Shown in pieces: positions 1 through 5,706 of a stretch of 5,706 nucleotides of DNA. The notes beneath the pieces are model-generated. The model was not told the origin of the DNA and did not search any database. It worked only from the letters and a program-made list of their open reading frames with translations. Location of the stretch: positions 1 through 5,706 of the forward strand of contig JANQKJ010000019.1 in the NCBI GenBank assembly GCA_028281205.1, read 5' to 3'. Each line of letters starts with the position of its first letter. The first letter of the stretch is position 1. The stretch is from Gammaproteobacteria bacterium (GTDB taxonomy: Bacteria > Pseudomonadota > Gammaproteobacteria > UBA4575). Made by a program: the position numbers and the translations under genes.

Positions 1-1797
1 ATCGTTTGCCCAATGGTTAAGCGGCCCTCTTAGCCATGCTCCTATCGGCACACCAAATCCCATTTTTTTACGATCAGTCCTGCTAGCAGGAATATATCTC
101 GCTAAAACATCTTTAAGAATTTTCTTGCCACCAAATTCATTAACTTTTGACGACATTGGCAACCCCCATGAAAACTCAGCCACACACTTATCCAACAATG
201 GCGAACGTGCTTCTAGCCCAACAGCCATTGTAGCTCTATCAACTTTAACGAGAATATCATCTGGTAAATAACAGCTTGTATCTGTCAACATCATATTTAA
301 TATTTCATCAGGAAAATTTGGCCATAGAGATGACTTTGTAAGAAATGTATTAGACATTGAATAACCCATGACTATCTCATTAATGTTTTTGTAACGAGAC
401 ATCATTCTTATGAATAATTCTAGAGGTGTAGATGCACTTATCCTCCTAGCTCTTTTTTCAAGTTTAGCACCAAGCCTCCTCCAACCACTAACACCTTGTT
501 TTACTCTAGTTCTTCCTAACGCGTACCATAAAGACTTAGCCATTGCATCCATACTAATGCCTATTGCCGGTCTAACTGATACAGGTATGTTTGAATGCTT
601 TTGCCAGTGTTGTAGGCATCTAAAATAACGAGTATAACCTGCAAAAAGCTCATCGCCCCCATCGCCAGATAAGACCACTTTAACTTTTTGGCTCGCTAAT
701 TTTGAAACCAAGTAAGTAGGAATTTGTGACGCATCTGCAAATGGCTCATCATAAATCAATGGCAATTGAGGAATCACATCCATACAATCTTGAGCAGTCA
801 CATACAATTCTTGATGGTCTGTTCCAAGATATTCTGCGATAAGCTTAGCATGCTCTGCCTCATTATGAGTTTCTTCATGAAATCCTATAGAAAATGTTTT
901 AATTTTTTCTTGTGAATTTGATTGCATCATTGAAACAATAAGGGATGAATCAATACCACCGGATAGCAAAGCACCAAGGTCAACGTCAGCTATCATTCTT
1001 TTTTGAACCGCGGAACACAAAAGCCCTTCAAGCTCATTAACCGAATCATCATAACTTCCAGCATATAAATTTGCCTGCGCTTGCCTAGCTTGATTTATTG
1101 ATGACCAATATATATTTGGCTGCACTTCACTAGCAGTACTAGTCTGCGTAACTTTAATATAGCTACCTGGCTGTAATTTCTTGATATCAAGGTAGATAGA
1201 TGCCGGCCCATTTAACCATGAATATTGAATAAATTGACCTAAAGCGGCACGATCTATTTCGTCATTAAAAGAAGGATGTAATTTCAATGCTTTTAATTCA
1301 GAAGCAAATAAAAATACACCATTACACCAACCATAGTAGAGCGGCTTTTTACCAATGCGATCTCTAACAAGAGTAAGCATGCGAGTTTCTTTGTCCCACA
1401 GCGCAAACGCAAACATGCCATTAATTAAATCTAATGTTTTCTCAAGCCCTTTATGCACAATACTTTCTAACAGAGTTTCAGTATCTGAGTGGCCCCTAAA
1501 TACTACTCCTGACTTTTCGAGATCCGCTTTGATTTCACGATAATTGTAAATTTCCCCATTAAATATAATCACATAACGCTTATTTCTAGATATCATGGGC
1601 TGATGTCCAGCCAGAGATAGATCAAGGATTGACAATCTCCGATGCGCAAAACCAATGCCAGCATCAACATCAACCCATTCTCCATGATCGTCTGGGCCAC
1701 GATGTTTTAGCGTATCTCCCATACTCCGCATTAACGATAAAAAATCATCGTTATTCAGTCTAGGTTCTGAATACAGTACGCCAGCTATTCCACACAT
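1..1797 (-). CDS. asnB: Glutamine-hydrolysing asparagine synthetase / amidotransferase (AsnB family), 3' end cut by the window
   Basis: The reading frame is open for 599 codons from an ATG at 1797 to the left edge, without a stop. The usual family length is about 600-660 residues, so only a short C-terminal piece is missing. The start is fixed by the N-terminal MCGIAG, where Cys2 becomes the N-terminal nucleophile of the class II glutamine amidotransferase domain (about residues 2-200). That domain also shows RGPD (33-36), HRRLSILDLS (52-61), NGEIYN (80-85) and SDTE (104-107). The synthetase domain follows, with the ATP-pyrophosphatase loop LSGGIDSS (278-285), SGDGGDELFAGY (377-388) and ARSPLLD (530-536). 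Known family chemistry: glutamine is hydrolysed and the ammonia is passed to an adenylated carboxylate, classically aspartate, giving asparagine in the cytoplasm. It starts 13 nt after the glycosyltransferase stop, so the pair is probably one transcript. No good Shine-Dalgarno is visible, which suggests translational coupling. Many such homologues in polysaccharide loci are thought to amidate sugar acids; that role here is inference, and the symbol denotes the family only. Confidence 0.93.
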   Translation of the reverse strand, partial: MCGIAGVLYSEPRLNNDDFLSLMRSMGDTLKHRGPDDHGEWVDVDAGIGFAHRRLSILDLSLAGHQPMISRNKRYVIIFNGEIYNYREIKADLEKSGVVFRGHSDTETLLESIVHKGLEKTLDLINGMFAFALWDKETRMLTLVRDRIGKKPLYYGWCNGVFLFASELKALKLHPSFNDEIDRAALGQFIQYSWLNGPASIYLDIKKLQPGSYIKVTQTSTASEVQPNIYWSSINQARQAQANLYAGSYDDSVNELEGLLCSAVQKRMIADVDLGALLSGGIDSSLIVSMMQSNSQEKIKTFSIGFHEETHNEAEHAKLIAEYLGTDHQELYVTAQDCMDVIPQLPLIYDEPFADASQIPTYLVSKLASQKVKVVLSGDGGDELFAGYTRYFRCLQHWQKHSNIPVSVRPAIGISMDAMAKSLWYALGRTRVKQGVSGWRRLGAKLEKRARRISASTPLELFIRMMSRYKNINEIVMGYSMSNTFLTKSSLWPNFPDEILNMMLTDTSCYLPDDILVKVDRATMAVGLEARSPLLDKCVAEFSWGLPMSSKVNEFGGKKILKDVLARYIPASRTDRKKMGFGVPIGAWLRGPLNHWAND

Positions 1798-1810
1798 ATA
1801 ATTTAAATAT

Positions 1811-3067
1811 TTAAGAATTTACACAACTATGGAAAGCAGCTGTGTGCCGCTCTGCACTCTGTTTTATTGTCATATTACTCAAGACCCACTCTCTTGCATT
1901 CATCGAAAGTTGATTACATAAGCTTCGATCATTTATCAACTTTAAGATATTCTCGCGCAAAGAATTAGAGGATCGGTCCGCAAGCAAATAATGCTCGTTT
2001 GCTACGCCCAGCTCTTCAGACAACCCTATAAATGGCGTTACAATAACCGGCAAACTTGACGACATTGCCTCTAAAACAGCATTAGGCATACCTTCTCGCT
2101 TAGAAGGAAACACAAACATATCTGATACTTTAAGATATAAGTCAACGCAATCCACTTGTCCTAAGAAATGTACGTTTGCACTCATATTCGATGCAGAAAT
2201 CGATTGTTTAATCTTTTCATTGAACCCAGCAAGCTCATTACGCAACAAATCATAACGCGGACCTATGAGCAATAAGTTTAGACTTGGGTGTATCTCAACA
2301 ACCCGTGACCAAGCTTCTACTAATAAATCAGTACCTTTTCTTGGATGTACCGCACCAACTAGCGTAACAATTGTTGCATTCACTGGTAGGCCCAATGAAT
2401 TACGTAGTTGTGTTTTTTCTTGTTGGTTTTTTACAGGTGAGAATTTCTCCGCGTCGACCCCATTAGGAATAACTATTACATTAAAAGTCTGATTCATAGT
2501 CTTGATACTATCTCTCAATGCATTTGATTGAACTAGCACATAATCATATTGACTTAGAACTTGTTTAATTTTCCATTTTTGTAAAAGTTTAACTAGTACA
2601 TTATTTGAAAAGTCTTTTGCAATGGTATGCGAATAAACCAACTTGACATCAAATTTTTTAATTTTCTTTAATTGGTTAATCACATGAAAAGGCATGGGCG
2701 CAATTATATGAACAATATCTGGTTTAGTAGCTTGTTGAGCACAAAAATCTAATGCTTTTTCTAATAAAATACTAGATCTCTGCTTAGACCCTTTTCCTGG
2801 TATTTTGTACTTTAGAATTCTTGCGCCTTTTAAGACAATCTCATCAACAAGTGTACCATCCTGAAACTGCAACCAGTCTGCTTTGCGATCTTCATCAGTA
2901 AATTTTTTCGACTTTGGCGTTCCGCAAATAACAGTTGTTTCGATATTTTGCTCATGGAAATAAGGAAGATAACGATAGAAACGCAAGCCTGCTCCACCAT
3001 GTACCGGATAGAAGCTTGGAGCAATTAAAAGTAATTTTATGTTTTTCAACTGGCTGTTAGCGAGCAA
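1811..3067 (-). CDS. Glycosyltransferase, GT-B fold, GT4-type (polysaccharide biosynthesis)
   Basis: A 418-residue cytoplasmic or membrane-associated sugar transferase with no signal peptide or membrane span. The N-terminal Rossmann half (about 9-190) begins IKLLLIAPSFYPVHGGAG, with the glycine-rich loop at 24-27. The C-terminal nucleotide-sugar-binding half (about 195-400) has PNGVD (201-205), HPRKG (241-245, contributing a conserved basic residue) and the E-x7-E signature at E325 and E333 within REGMPNAVLEAM. The length is typical of the family. Donor and acceptor cannot be deduced. No ATG is available: an in-frame stop lies at 3094-3092 and the first internal Met codon is residue 125, past the glycine-rich loop. 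Start candidates are TTG at 3067 (weak GAG eight bases upstream, inside a hairpin) and TTG at 3049, which would give MKNIKLLLIAPSF, a very usual N-terminus for this family. It lies 76 nt after ssb and 13 nt before the AsnB-like gene, suggesting it is the first gene of a surface glycan locus. Confidence 0.92.
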   Translation of the reverse strand: MLANSQLKNIKLLLIAPSFYPVHGGAGLRFYRYLPYFHEQNIETTVICGTPKSKKFTDEDRKADWLQFQDGTLVDEIVLKGARILKYKIPGKGSKQRSSILLEKALDFCAQQATKPDIVHIIAPMPFHVINQLKKIKKFDVKLVYSHTIAKDFSNNVLVKLLQKWKIKQVLSQYDYVLVQSNALRDSIKTMNQTFNVIVIPNGVDAEKFSPVKNQQEKTQLRNSLGLPVNATIVTLVGAVHPRKGTDLLVEAWSRVVEIHPSLNLLLIGPRYDLLRNELAGFNEKIKQSISASNMSANVHFLGQVDCVDLYLKVSDMFVFPSKREGMPNAVLEAMSSSLPVIVTPFIGLSEELGVANEHYLLADRSSNSLRENILKLINDRSLCNQLSMNAREWVLSNMTIKQSAERHTAAFHSCVNS

Positions 3068-3081
3068 CTTTATTGCTCGCT
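3059..3081 (-). other. Perfect 9-bp hairpin overlapping the first possible start codon of the glycosyltransferase
   Basis: On the minus strand AGCGAGCAA (3081-3073) and TTGCTCGCT (3067-3059) are exact complements around a five-base loop, TAAAG. Five of the nine pairs are G-C. It begins 62 bases after the ssb stop. No T-run follows on the minus strand (the next bases are AACAG), so it does not look like an intrinsic terminator. It could stabilise the 3' end of the ssb message, attenuate transcription into the glycosyltransferase gene, or hide the GAG and TTG at 3067 so that translation begins at the TTG at 3049. The repeat is directly visible; all three roles are inference. Confidence 0.6.
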
Positions 3082-3107
3082 TGTATGTAACTTAAAGATT
3101 CGAGTTA

Positions 3108-3134
3108 ATTCAATTACAGCTCTAGATGAGTCAA
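3108..3134 (-). promoter_or_regulatory. Weak candidate sigma70 promoter between ssb and the glycosyltransferase
   Basis: The minus strand has TTGACT (3134-3129, five of six to the -35 consensus), a 15-base spacer and TTGAAT (3113-3108, four of six to the -10 consensus). The spacer is shorter than ideal, so this is only a candidate. If used, transcription would start near 3101 and the leader would contain the hairpin at 3081-3059. The alternative is readthrough from ssb. Confidence 0.2.
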
Positions 3135-3143
3135 TATTGAGAC

Positions 3144-3608
3144 TTAAAATGGAATATCATCATCAAAATCATCGGCAGTACTTGGTGCTGGTTTAGCAGA
3201 AGACTTTGAGCTTGAACTTCCATAACCTTCATCCATTGCTGGTGCGTCATAGTTTCCACCGCCACTTCCGCCGCGCCCGCCTAACATTTGCATCTCGTTA
3301 GCTATAATTTCAGTTGTATACTTGTCTGCACCACTTTGATCTTGCCACTTGCGTGTTTGCAAGCGGCCTTCGATATATACCTGTGAACCTTTACGCAGAT
3401 ACTCACCGGCAATTTCTGCTAAGCGTCTAAAAAACACCACACGATGCCATTCTGTTCTTTCCTGTTTTTCACCTGTGGCTTTATCACTCCAGCTATCAGT
3501 GGTTGCAATACTAATATTGCATACTGCTTGACCACTGGGCATATACTTAACCTCAGGATCTTGCCCTAAGTTACCCACCAAAATAACTTTATTTACACCT
3601 CGTGCCAT
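3144..3608 (-). CDS. ssb: Single-stranded DNA-binding protein SSB
   Basis: The product is a 154-residue homotetrameric protein that coats single-stranded DNA in replication, recombination and repair. It has an N-terminal OB fold (about 1-110) starting MARGVNKVILVGNLGQDPEV and containing TEWHRVV and YLRKGSQVYIEG. The DNA-stacking aromatics W40, W54, F60 and W88 of E. coli SSB are all present at matching positions. A short Gly/Ser/Lys/Pro linker (about 111-145) leads to the acidic tip DDFDDDIPF, which docks partners such as exonuclease I, RecO, PriA and RecQ. The linker is shorter than in the 178-residue E. coli protein and lacks its Gln-rich part. The start ATG is supported by a clear AGAGGA six bases upstream. 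The gene lies 43 nt downstream of the yajR-like gene in the same direction. A TATAAA sits in that gap but I found no matching -35, so transcription from its own promoter is possible but not shown. Confidence 0.98.
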   Translation of the reverse strand: MARGVNKVILVGNLGQDPEVKYMPSGQAVCNISIATTDSWSDKATGEKQERTEWHRVVFFRRLAEIAGEYLRKGSQVYIEGRLQTRKWQDQSGADKYTTEIIANEMQMLGGRGGSGGGNYDAPAMDEGYGSSSSKSSAKPAPSTADDFDDDIPF

Positions 3609-3614
3609 GTTTTA

Positions 3615-3620
3615 TCCTCT
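3615..3620 (-). promoter_or_regulatory. Ribosome binding site of ssb
   Basis: AGAGGA on the minus strand lies six bases before the ATG at 3608. It is one of the two clear Shine-Dalgarno sequences in the window and supports the MARGVNK start. Confidence 0.75.
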
Positions 3621-3651
3621 TTTCTCAATTTTCGTGTTTAAATTTTTATAT

Positions 3652-5007
3652 TTAGTTTAATTGTGCGCAGTATGCTTTGACTCTATCTTCTTCAAAAGTG
3701 TTCTTATCCACTCTCAAATAAGCGATTCCCTCTTCAGCAATCACAGTCGCTTCAGCAACGCCTGGCAGCGCTTGTAAAGCTGCTGCTACCTGTTCAACTT
3801 GAGTATCCTTCATGTTACCAAGTTGGGCAGTATAGCTCTTAAAATCGACAGGTGTCTGCATTGATGATGCTACTAGAAACCATATCAAAAACATAACAAA
3901 TGCGAACAAAAATACTCCATTTTGATCAAAATTTTGTAATAATAGCCCTGCTACCAGGCCCCCAGTAAAAGCGCCTAGAAACTGACTGCTAGAAAAAACT
4001 CCCATAGACATACCTTTGGTAAGCGGGTTACTCAATTTAGAAACCAAGGAAGGCATACTTGCTTCTAGAAAATTGAAGCCCCAGAAAAATAACACCATTG
4101 CAATAAAGAAAATATTAAAGCTGGATATTGAGAAAGACATTATCAATAGTCCTGCAGCACTTAATAAAATAGCAACAATAAAAAACATTTTTGTCTTGTT
4201 TAGTTTTTCTGAAAATATAATTGTTGGTACAAGTAGTACTAACGATATAAGCAATATGCTTAAATACACTTGCCAATGCGTTTCCGCTGCCAAATTGTAT
4301 TGATCACGCAATATAATAGGTACTATTACAAAAATCGCTGTTAGTGCCATATGTAAAATAAACACACCCATATCAAGCCGCACTAATTGTCTGTCACTTA
4401 ATACTGAACCCAAAATTGTACGATCAAGTGTTGCTAACTCTGAGCTTGCTTGTACTGGTGTAGGTATTAAAAATACAACTAATAATATACCTAGCATTGC
4501 CAATATTGCCGTGATCCAAAAGATTCCTGGTACACCTACCCACGCTTGTAACAAAGGCCCTAATACTAAAGCAAGCATGAAAGAAGCACCGATGCTGGCA
4601 CCAATAACCGCCATTACTTTAGTACGGTGCTCATCACGTGTAAGATCCGAAGCCAATGCCATAATTGCTGATGCAATCGCGCCCATGCCTTGCAGTGCAC
4701 GACCCACAATAACCCAGTAGATTGAATCCGCCATCGCGGCCACGATGCTACCGAGAACAAATATTAGCAAACCAATAATTATCACTGGCTTGCGCCCAAT
4801 ACGATCAGACCAAGCACCAAAAGGAATTTGAAAAGTTGCTTGTGTTAACCCATAGATACCAATTGCCAGTCCCACCAGGAAAGGAGTGACATGCACCAGC
4901 TGCTCAGCATAAATAGCAAACACCGGTAAGATCATAAATAGACCAAGCATGCGCGTAGCATAAATTAGCGCAAGCGATACTGCGGCCCGACGTTCTATCG
5001 GGTTCAT
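3652..5007 (-). CDS. yajR: YajR-like major facilitator superfamily transporter with C-terminal ferredoxin-like domain
   Basis: A 451-residue inner-membrane protein with about 12 hydrophobic segments (roughly 11-383), close to the 454 residues of E. coli YajR. MFS motif A is GAWSDRIGRK (64-73) in the loop between helices 2 and 3. RALQGMGA (103-110) fits motif B, and the stretch at 140-153, ending LGPLL, fits antiporter motif C, so proton-driven export is likely. The substrate is unknown. The sequence IGIYGLTQATFQIPFG (49-64) closely matches YajR. After the last helix, residues about 398-451 (MKDTQVEQVAAALQALPGV onward) form a soluble cytoplasmic tail matching the YAM domain of YajR, a ferredoxin-like fold resembling heavy-metal-associated domains but without a CxxC metal motif. 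The start has AGAGG seven bases upstream. It is divergent from uvrA and upstream of ssb, an arrangement known in other gammaproteobacteria. The symbol rests on remembered family similarity. Confidence 0.9.
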   Translation of the reverse strand: MNPIERRAAVSLALIYATRMLGLFMILPVFAIYAEQLVHVTPFLVGLAIGIYGLTQATFQIPFGAWSDRIGRKPVIIIGLLIFVLGSIVAAMADSIYWVIVGRALQGMGAIASAIMALASDLTRDEHRTKVMAVIGASIGASFMLALVLGPLLQAWVGVPGIFWITAILAMLGILLVVFLIPTPVQASSELATLDRTILGSVLSDRQLVRLDMGVFILHMALTAIFVIVPIILRDQYNLAAETHWQVYLSILLISLVLLVPTIIFSEKLNKTKMFFIVAILLSAAGLLIMSFSISSFNIFFIAMVLFFWGFNFLEASMPSLVSKLSNPLTKGMSMGVFSSSQFLGAFTGGLVAGLLLQNFDQNGVFLFAFVMFLIWFLVASSMQTPVDFKSYTAQLGNMKDTQVEQVAAALQALPGVAEATVIAEEGIAYLRVDKNTFEEDRVKAYCAQLN

Positions 5008-5014
5008 TAATTAA

Positions 5015-5019
5015 CCTCT
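5015..5019 (-). promoter_or_regulatory. Ribosome binding site of the yajR-like gene
   Basis: AGAGG on the minus strand is followed by the seven-base spacer TTAATTA and the ATG at 5007. It fixes the MNPIERRA start, which aligns with the N-terminal ERRA region of E. coli YajR. Confidence 0.7.
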
Positions 5020-5041
5020 ATTTGATAGACAGTGCACAACT

Positions 5042-5071
5042 TTGCGTTTCCAGCACTAAAACACGTATATT
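5042..5071 (+). promoter_or_regulatory. Candidate sigma70 promoter of uvrA in the divergent intergenic region
   Basis: TATATT (5066-5071) matches five of six -10 consensus bases and lies 28 bp before the uvrA ATG. The best -35 partner is TTGCGT (5042-5047), three of six, with an 18-base spacer. Transcription would begin around 5078, giving a short leader of about 22 bases. The 92-bp gap must also hold a promoter for the yajR-like gene on the other strand, for which I found no convincing pair of boxes. No LexA-type CTGT-N8-ACAG box is visible in the gap. Confidence 0.4.
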
Positions 5072-5099
5072 AGCAAGTTTACCTGGACTGAGATATCGC

Positions 5100-5706
5100 A
5101 TGGCAGCAATTAGCATTCGTGGAGCACGCACTCACAATTTAAAAAATATTGATTTGGACTTACCACGCGATCAACTCATTGTGATCACTGGATTATCTGG
5201 CTCTGGCAAATCTTCATTAGCATTTGACACCATTTTTGCTGAAGGACAACGTCGCTATGTTGAATCACTGTCTGCCTATGCGCGCCAATTCCTAGCCCGC
5301 CTGGAAAAGCCGGATGTCGATACTATTGAGGGATTGTCACCAGCAATCTCAATTGAACAAAAATCAACCTCTCACAATCCACGTTCCACAGTGGGCACAA
5401 TTACAGAAATCTATGATTACCTACGCTTATTGTATGCGCGGGTAGGCACACCTAAGTGCCCAACACATAGCATTGACCTCAATGTCCAGACGGTTAGTCA
5501 AATGGTTGATAAGGTAATGGAATTGCCCGTAGATAGCCGCCTAATGCTACTCGCGCCTGTAGTGCAAAACCGTAAAGGTGAGCATCTACAACTATTCCAA
5601 CAATTACACTCCCAGGGATTCCTACGCGCGCGTATCGACGGCGAAGTTTACGAACTAGATGACCCACCTAAACTCGATTTGCGCAAGAAACACACCATTG
5701 AGGTGG
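5100..5706 (+). CDS. uvrA: UvrA, excinuclease ABC subunit A, N-terminal 202 codons (3' end beyond the window)
   Basis: UvrA is the dimeric ATPase that finds bulky DNA lesions and loads UvrB in nucleotide excision repair. The full protein is about 940 residues, so roughly a fifth is seen here. The start MAAISIRGARTHNLKNI aligns with E. coli MDKIEVRGARTHNLKNI. The Walker A motif of the first ABC module is GLSGSGKSS (31-39, Lys37). It is followed by the UvrA hallmarks FAEGQRRYVESLSAYARQFL (46-65), EGLSPAISIEQKSTSHNPRS (77-96) and TVGTITEIYDYLRLLYARVG (97-116). After residue 117 the UvrB-binding region begins, with the conserved RKGEH (158-162), RARIDGEV (176-183) and DPPKLDL (188-194). No frameshift is seen. 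The Shine-Dalgarno is weak (GAG at 5090-5092, seven bases before the ATG), so start placement relies on the family alignment. It is transcribed divergently from the yajR-like gene. Confidence 0.98.
   Translation, partial: MAAISIRGARTHNLKNIDLDLPRDQLIVITGLSGSGKSSLAFDTIFAEGQRRYVESLSAYARQFLARLEKPDVDTIEGLSPAISIEQKSTSHNPRSTVGTITEIYDYLRLLYARVGTPKCPTHSIDLNVQTVSQMVDKVMELPVDSRLMLLAPVVQNRKGEHLQLFQQLHSQGFLRARIDGEVYELDDPPKLDLRKKHTIEV

Noticed and set aside
410..628. 72-codon open frame on the + strand opposite the amidotransferase gene
   Set aside because: It is antisense to a continuous AsnB-family frame with recognisable motifs on both sides, and has no ribosome binding site or family signature.
1..1797. 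Suspicion that the amidotransferase gene is a broken pseudogene because no stop is seen
   Set aside because: The frame is uninterrupted for 599 codons with all catalytic motifs intact. It simply continues past the window edge.
2830..3024. 64-codon minus-strand open frame within the glycosyltransferase
   Set aside because: It is an alternative frame of the same strand inside a clear GT4 gene and has no domain of its own.
3059..3081. The hairpin after ssb as a rho-independent terminator
   Set aside because: The stem is good, but neither strand has the required run of T after it (minus strand continues AACAG, plus strand TGTATG). I kept it only as a structural element of uncertain role.
4016..4303. 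95-codon open frame on the + strand opposite the transporter gene
   Set aside because: It lies entirely antisense to a well-supported membrane protein gene, and its product resembles no family I recognise. It is best explained as a shadow frame.
5017..5032. Possible LexA box ending in ACAG upstream of the yajR-like gene
   Set aside because: The left half (TCTA) does not match CTGT and the centre fits the consensus poorly.
5623..5634. 12-bp perfect palindrome TACGCGCGCGTA inside uvrA
   Set aside because: It encodes the conserved UvrA residues around RARI, so coding constraint plus codon choice explains it.
1..5706. CRISPR arrays, tRNA genes, insertion-sequence ends and tandem repeats
   Set aside because: Reading both strands by eye showed no regularly spaced repeats, cloverleaf arms with a TTCGA-type loop, transposase motifs or terminal inverted repeats.

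Overview
The window is a stretch of a moderately AT-rich bacterial chromosome, most likely from a gammaproteobacterium. The evidence is the strong similarity of the UvrA N-terminus, the SSB and the YajR-type transporter to their Escherichia coli and Pseudomonas counterparts, together with the uvrA / MFS transporter / ssb neighbourhood, which recurs in several gammaproteobacterial lineages. I cannot name a genus from sequence alone.

Layout: at the right edge, uvrA (nucleotide excision repair) starts at 5100 on the + strand and runs off the window. A 92-bp divergent intergenic region (5008-5099) separates it from a run of four minus-strand genes. These are a YajR-like major facilitator transporter with a C-terminal ferredoxin-like domain (5007-3652), ssb (3608-3144), a family-4-type glycosyltransferase (about 3067-1811), and a glutamine-dependent asparagine synthetase / amidotransferase homologue (from 1797, running off the left edge). 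Gaps between the four genes are 43, 76 and 13 nt, so they may be partly co-transcribed.

Functionally the window has two halves. The right half (uvrA, yajR-like, ssb) is conserved housekeeping: DNA repair, single-stranded DNA protection and a drug/proton-type antiporter. The left half (glycosyltransferase and asnB-like amidotransferase) looks like the edge of a surface polysaccharide (O-antigen, capsule or exopolysaccharide) locus attached downstream of ssb. In hand-counted rows its base composition is lower in G+C than that of the uvrA side. The join, between ssb and the glycosyltransferase, is the most unusual place in the window. It holds a perfect 9-bp inverted repeat overlapping the first of two possible TTG starts of the glycosyltransferase, which has no usable ATG.

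I saw no tRNA or rRNA gene, insertion sequence, CRISPR array, attachment site or clear rho-independent terminator, and no gene-free stretch longer than about 100 bp. I found no convincing new biological system; most of the window is ordinary, with a few regulatory details worth checking.
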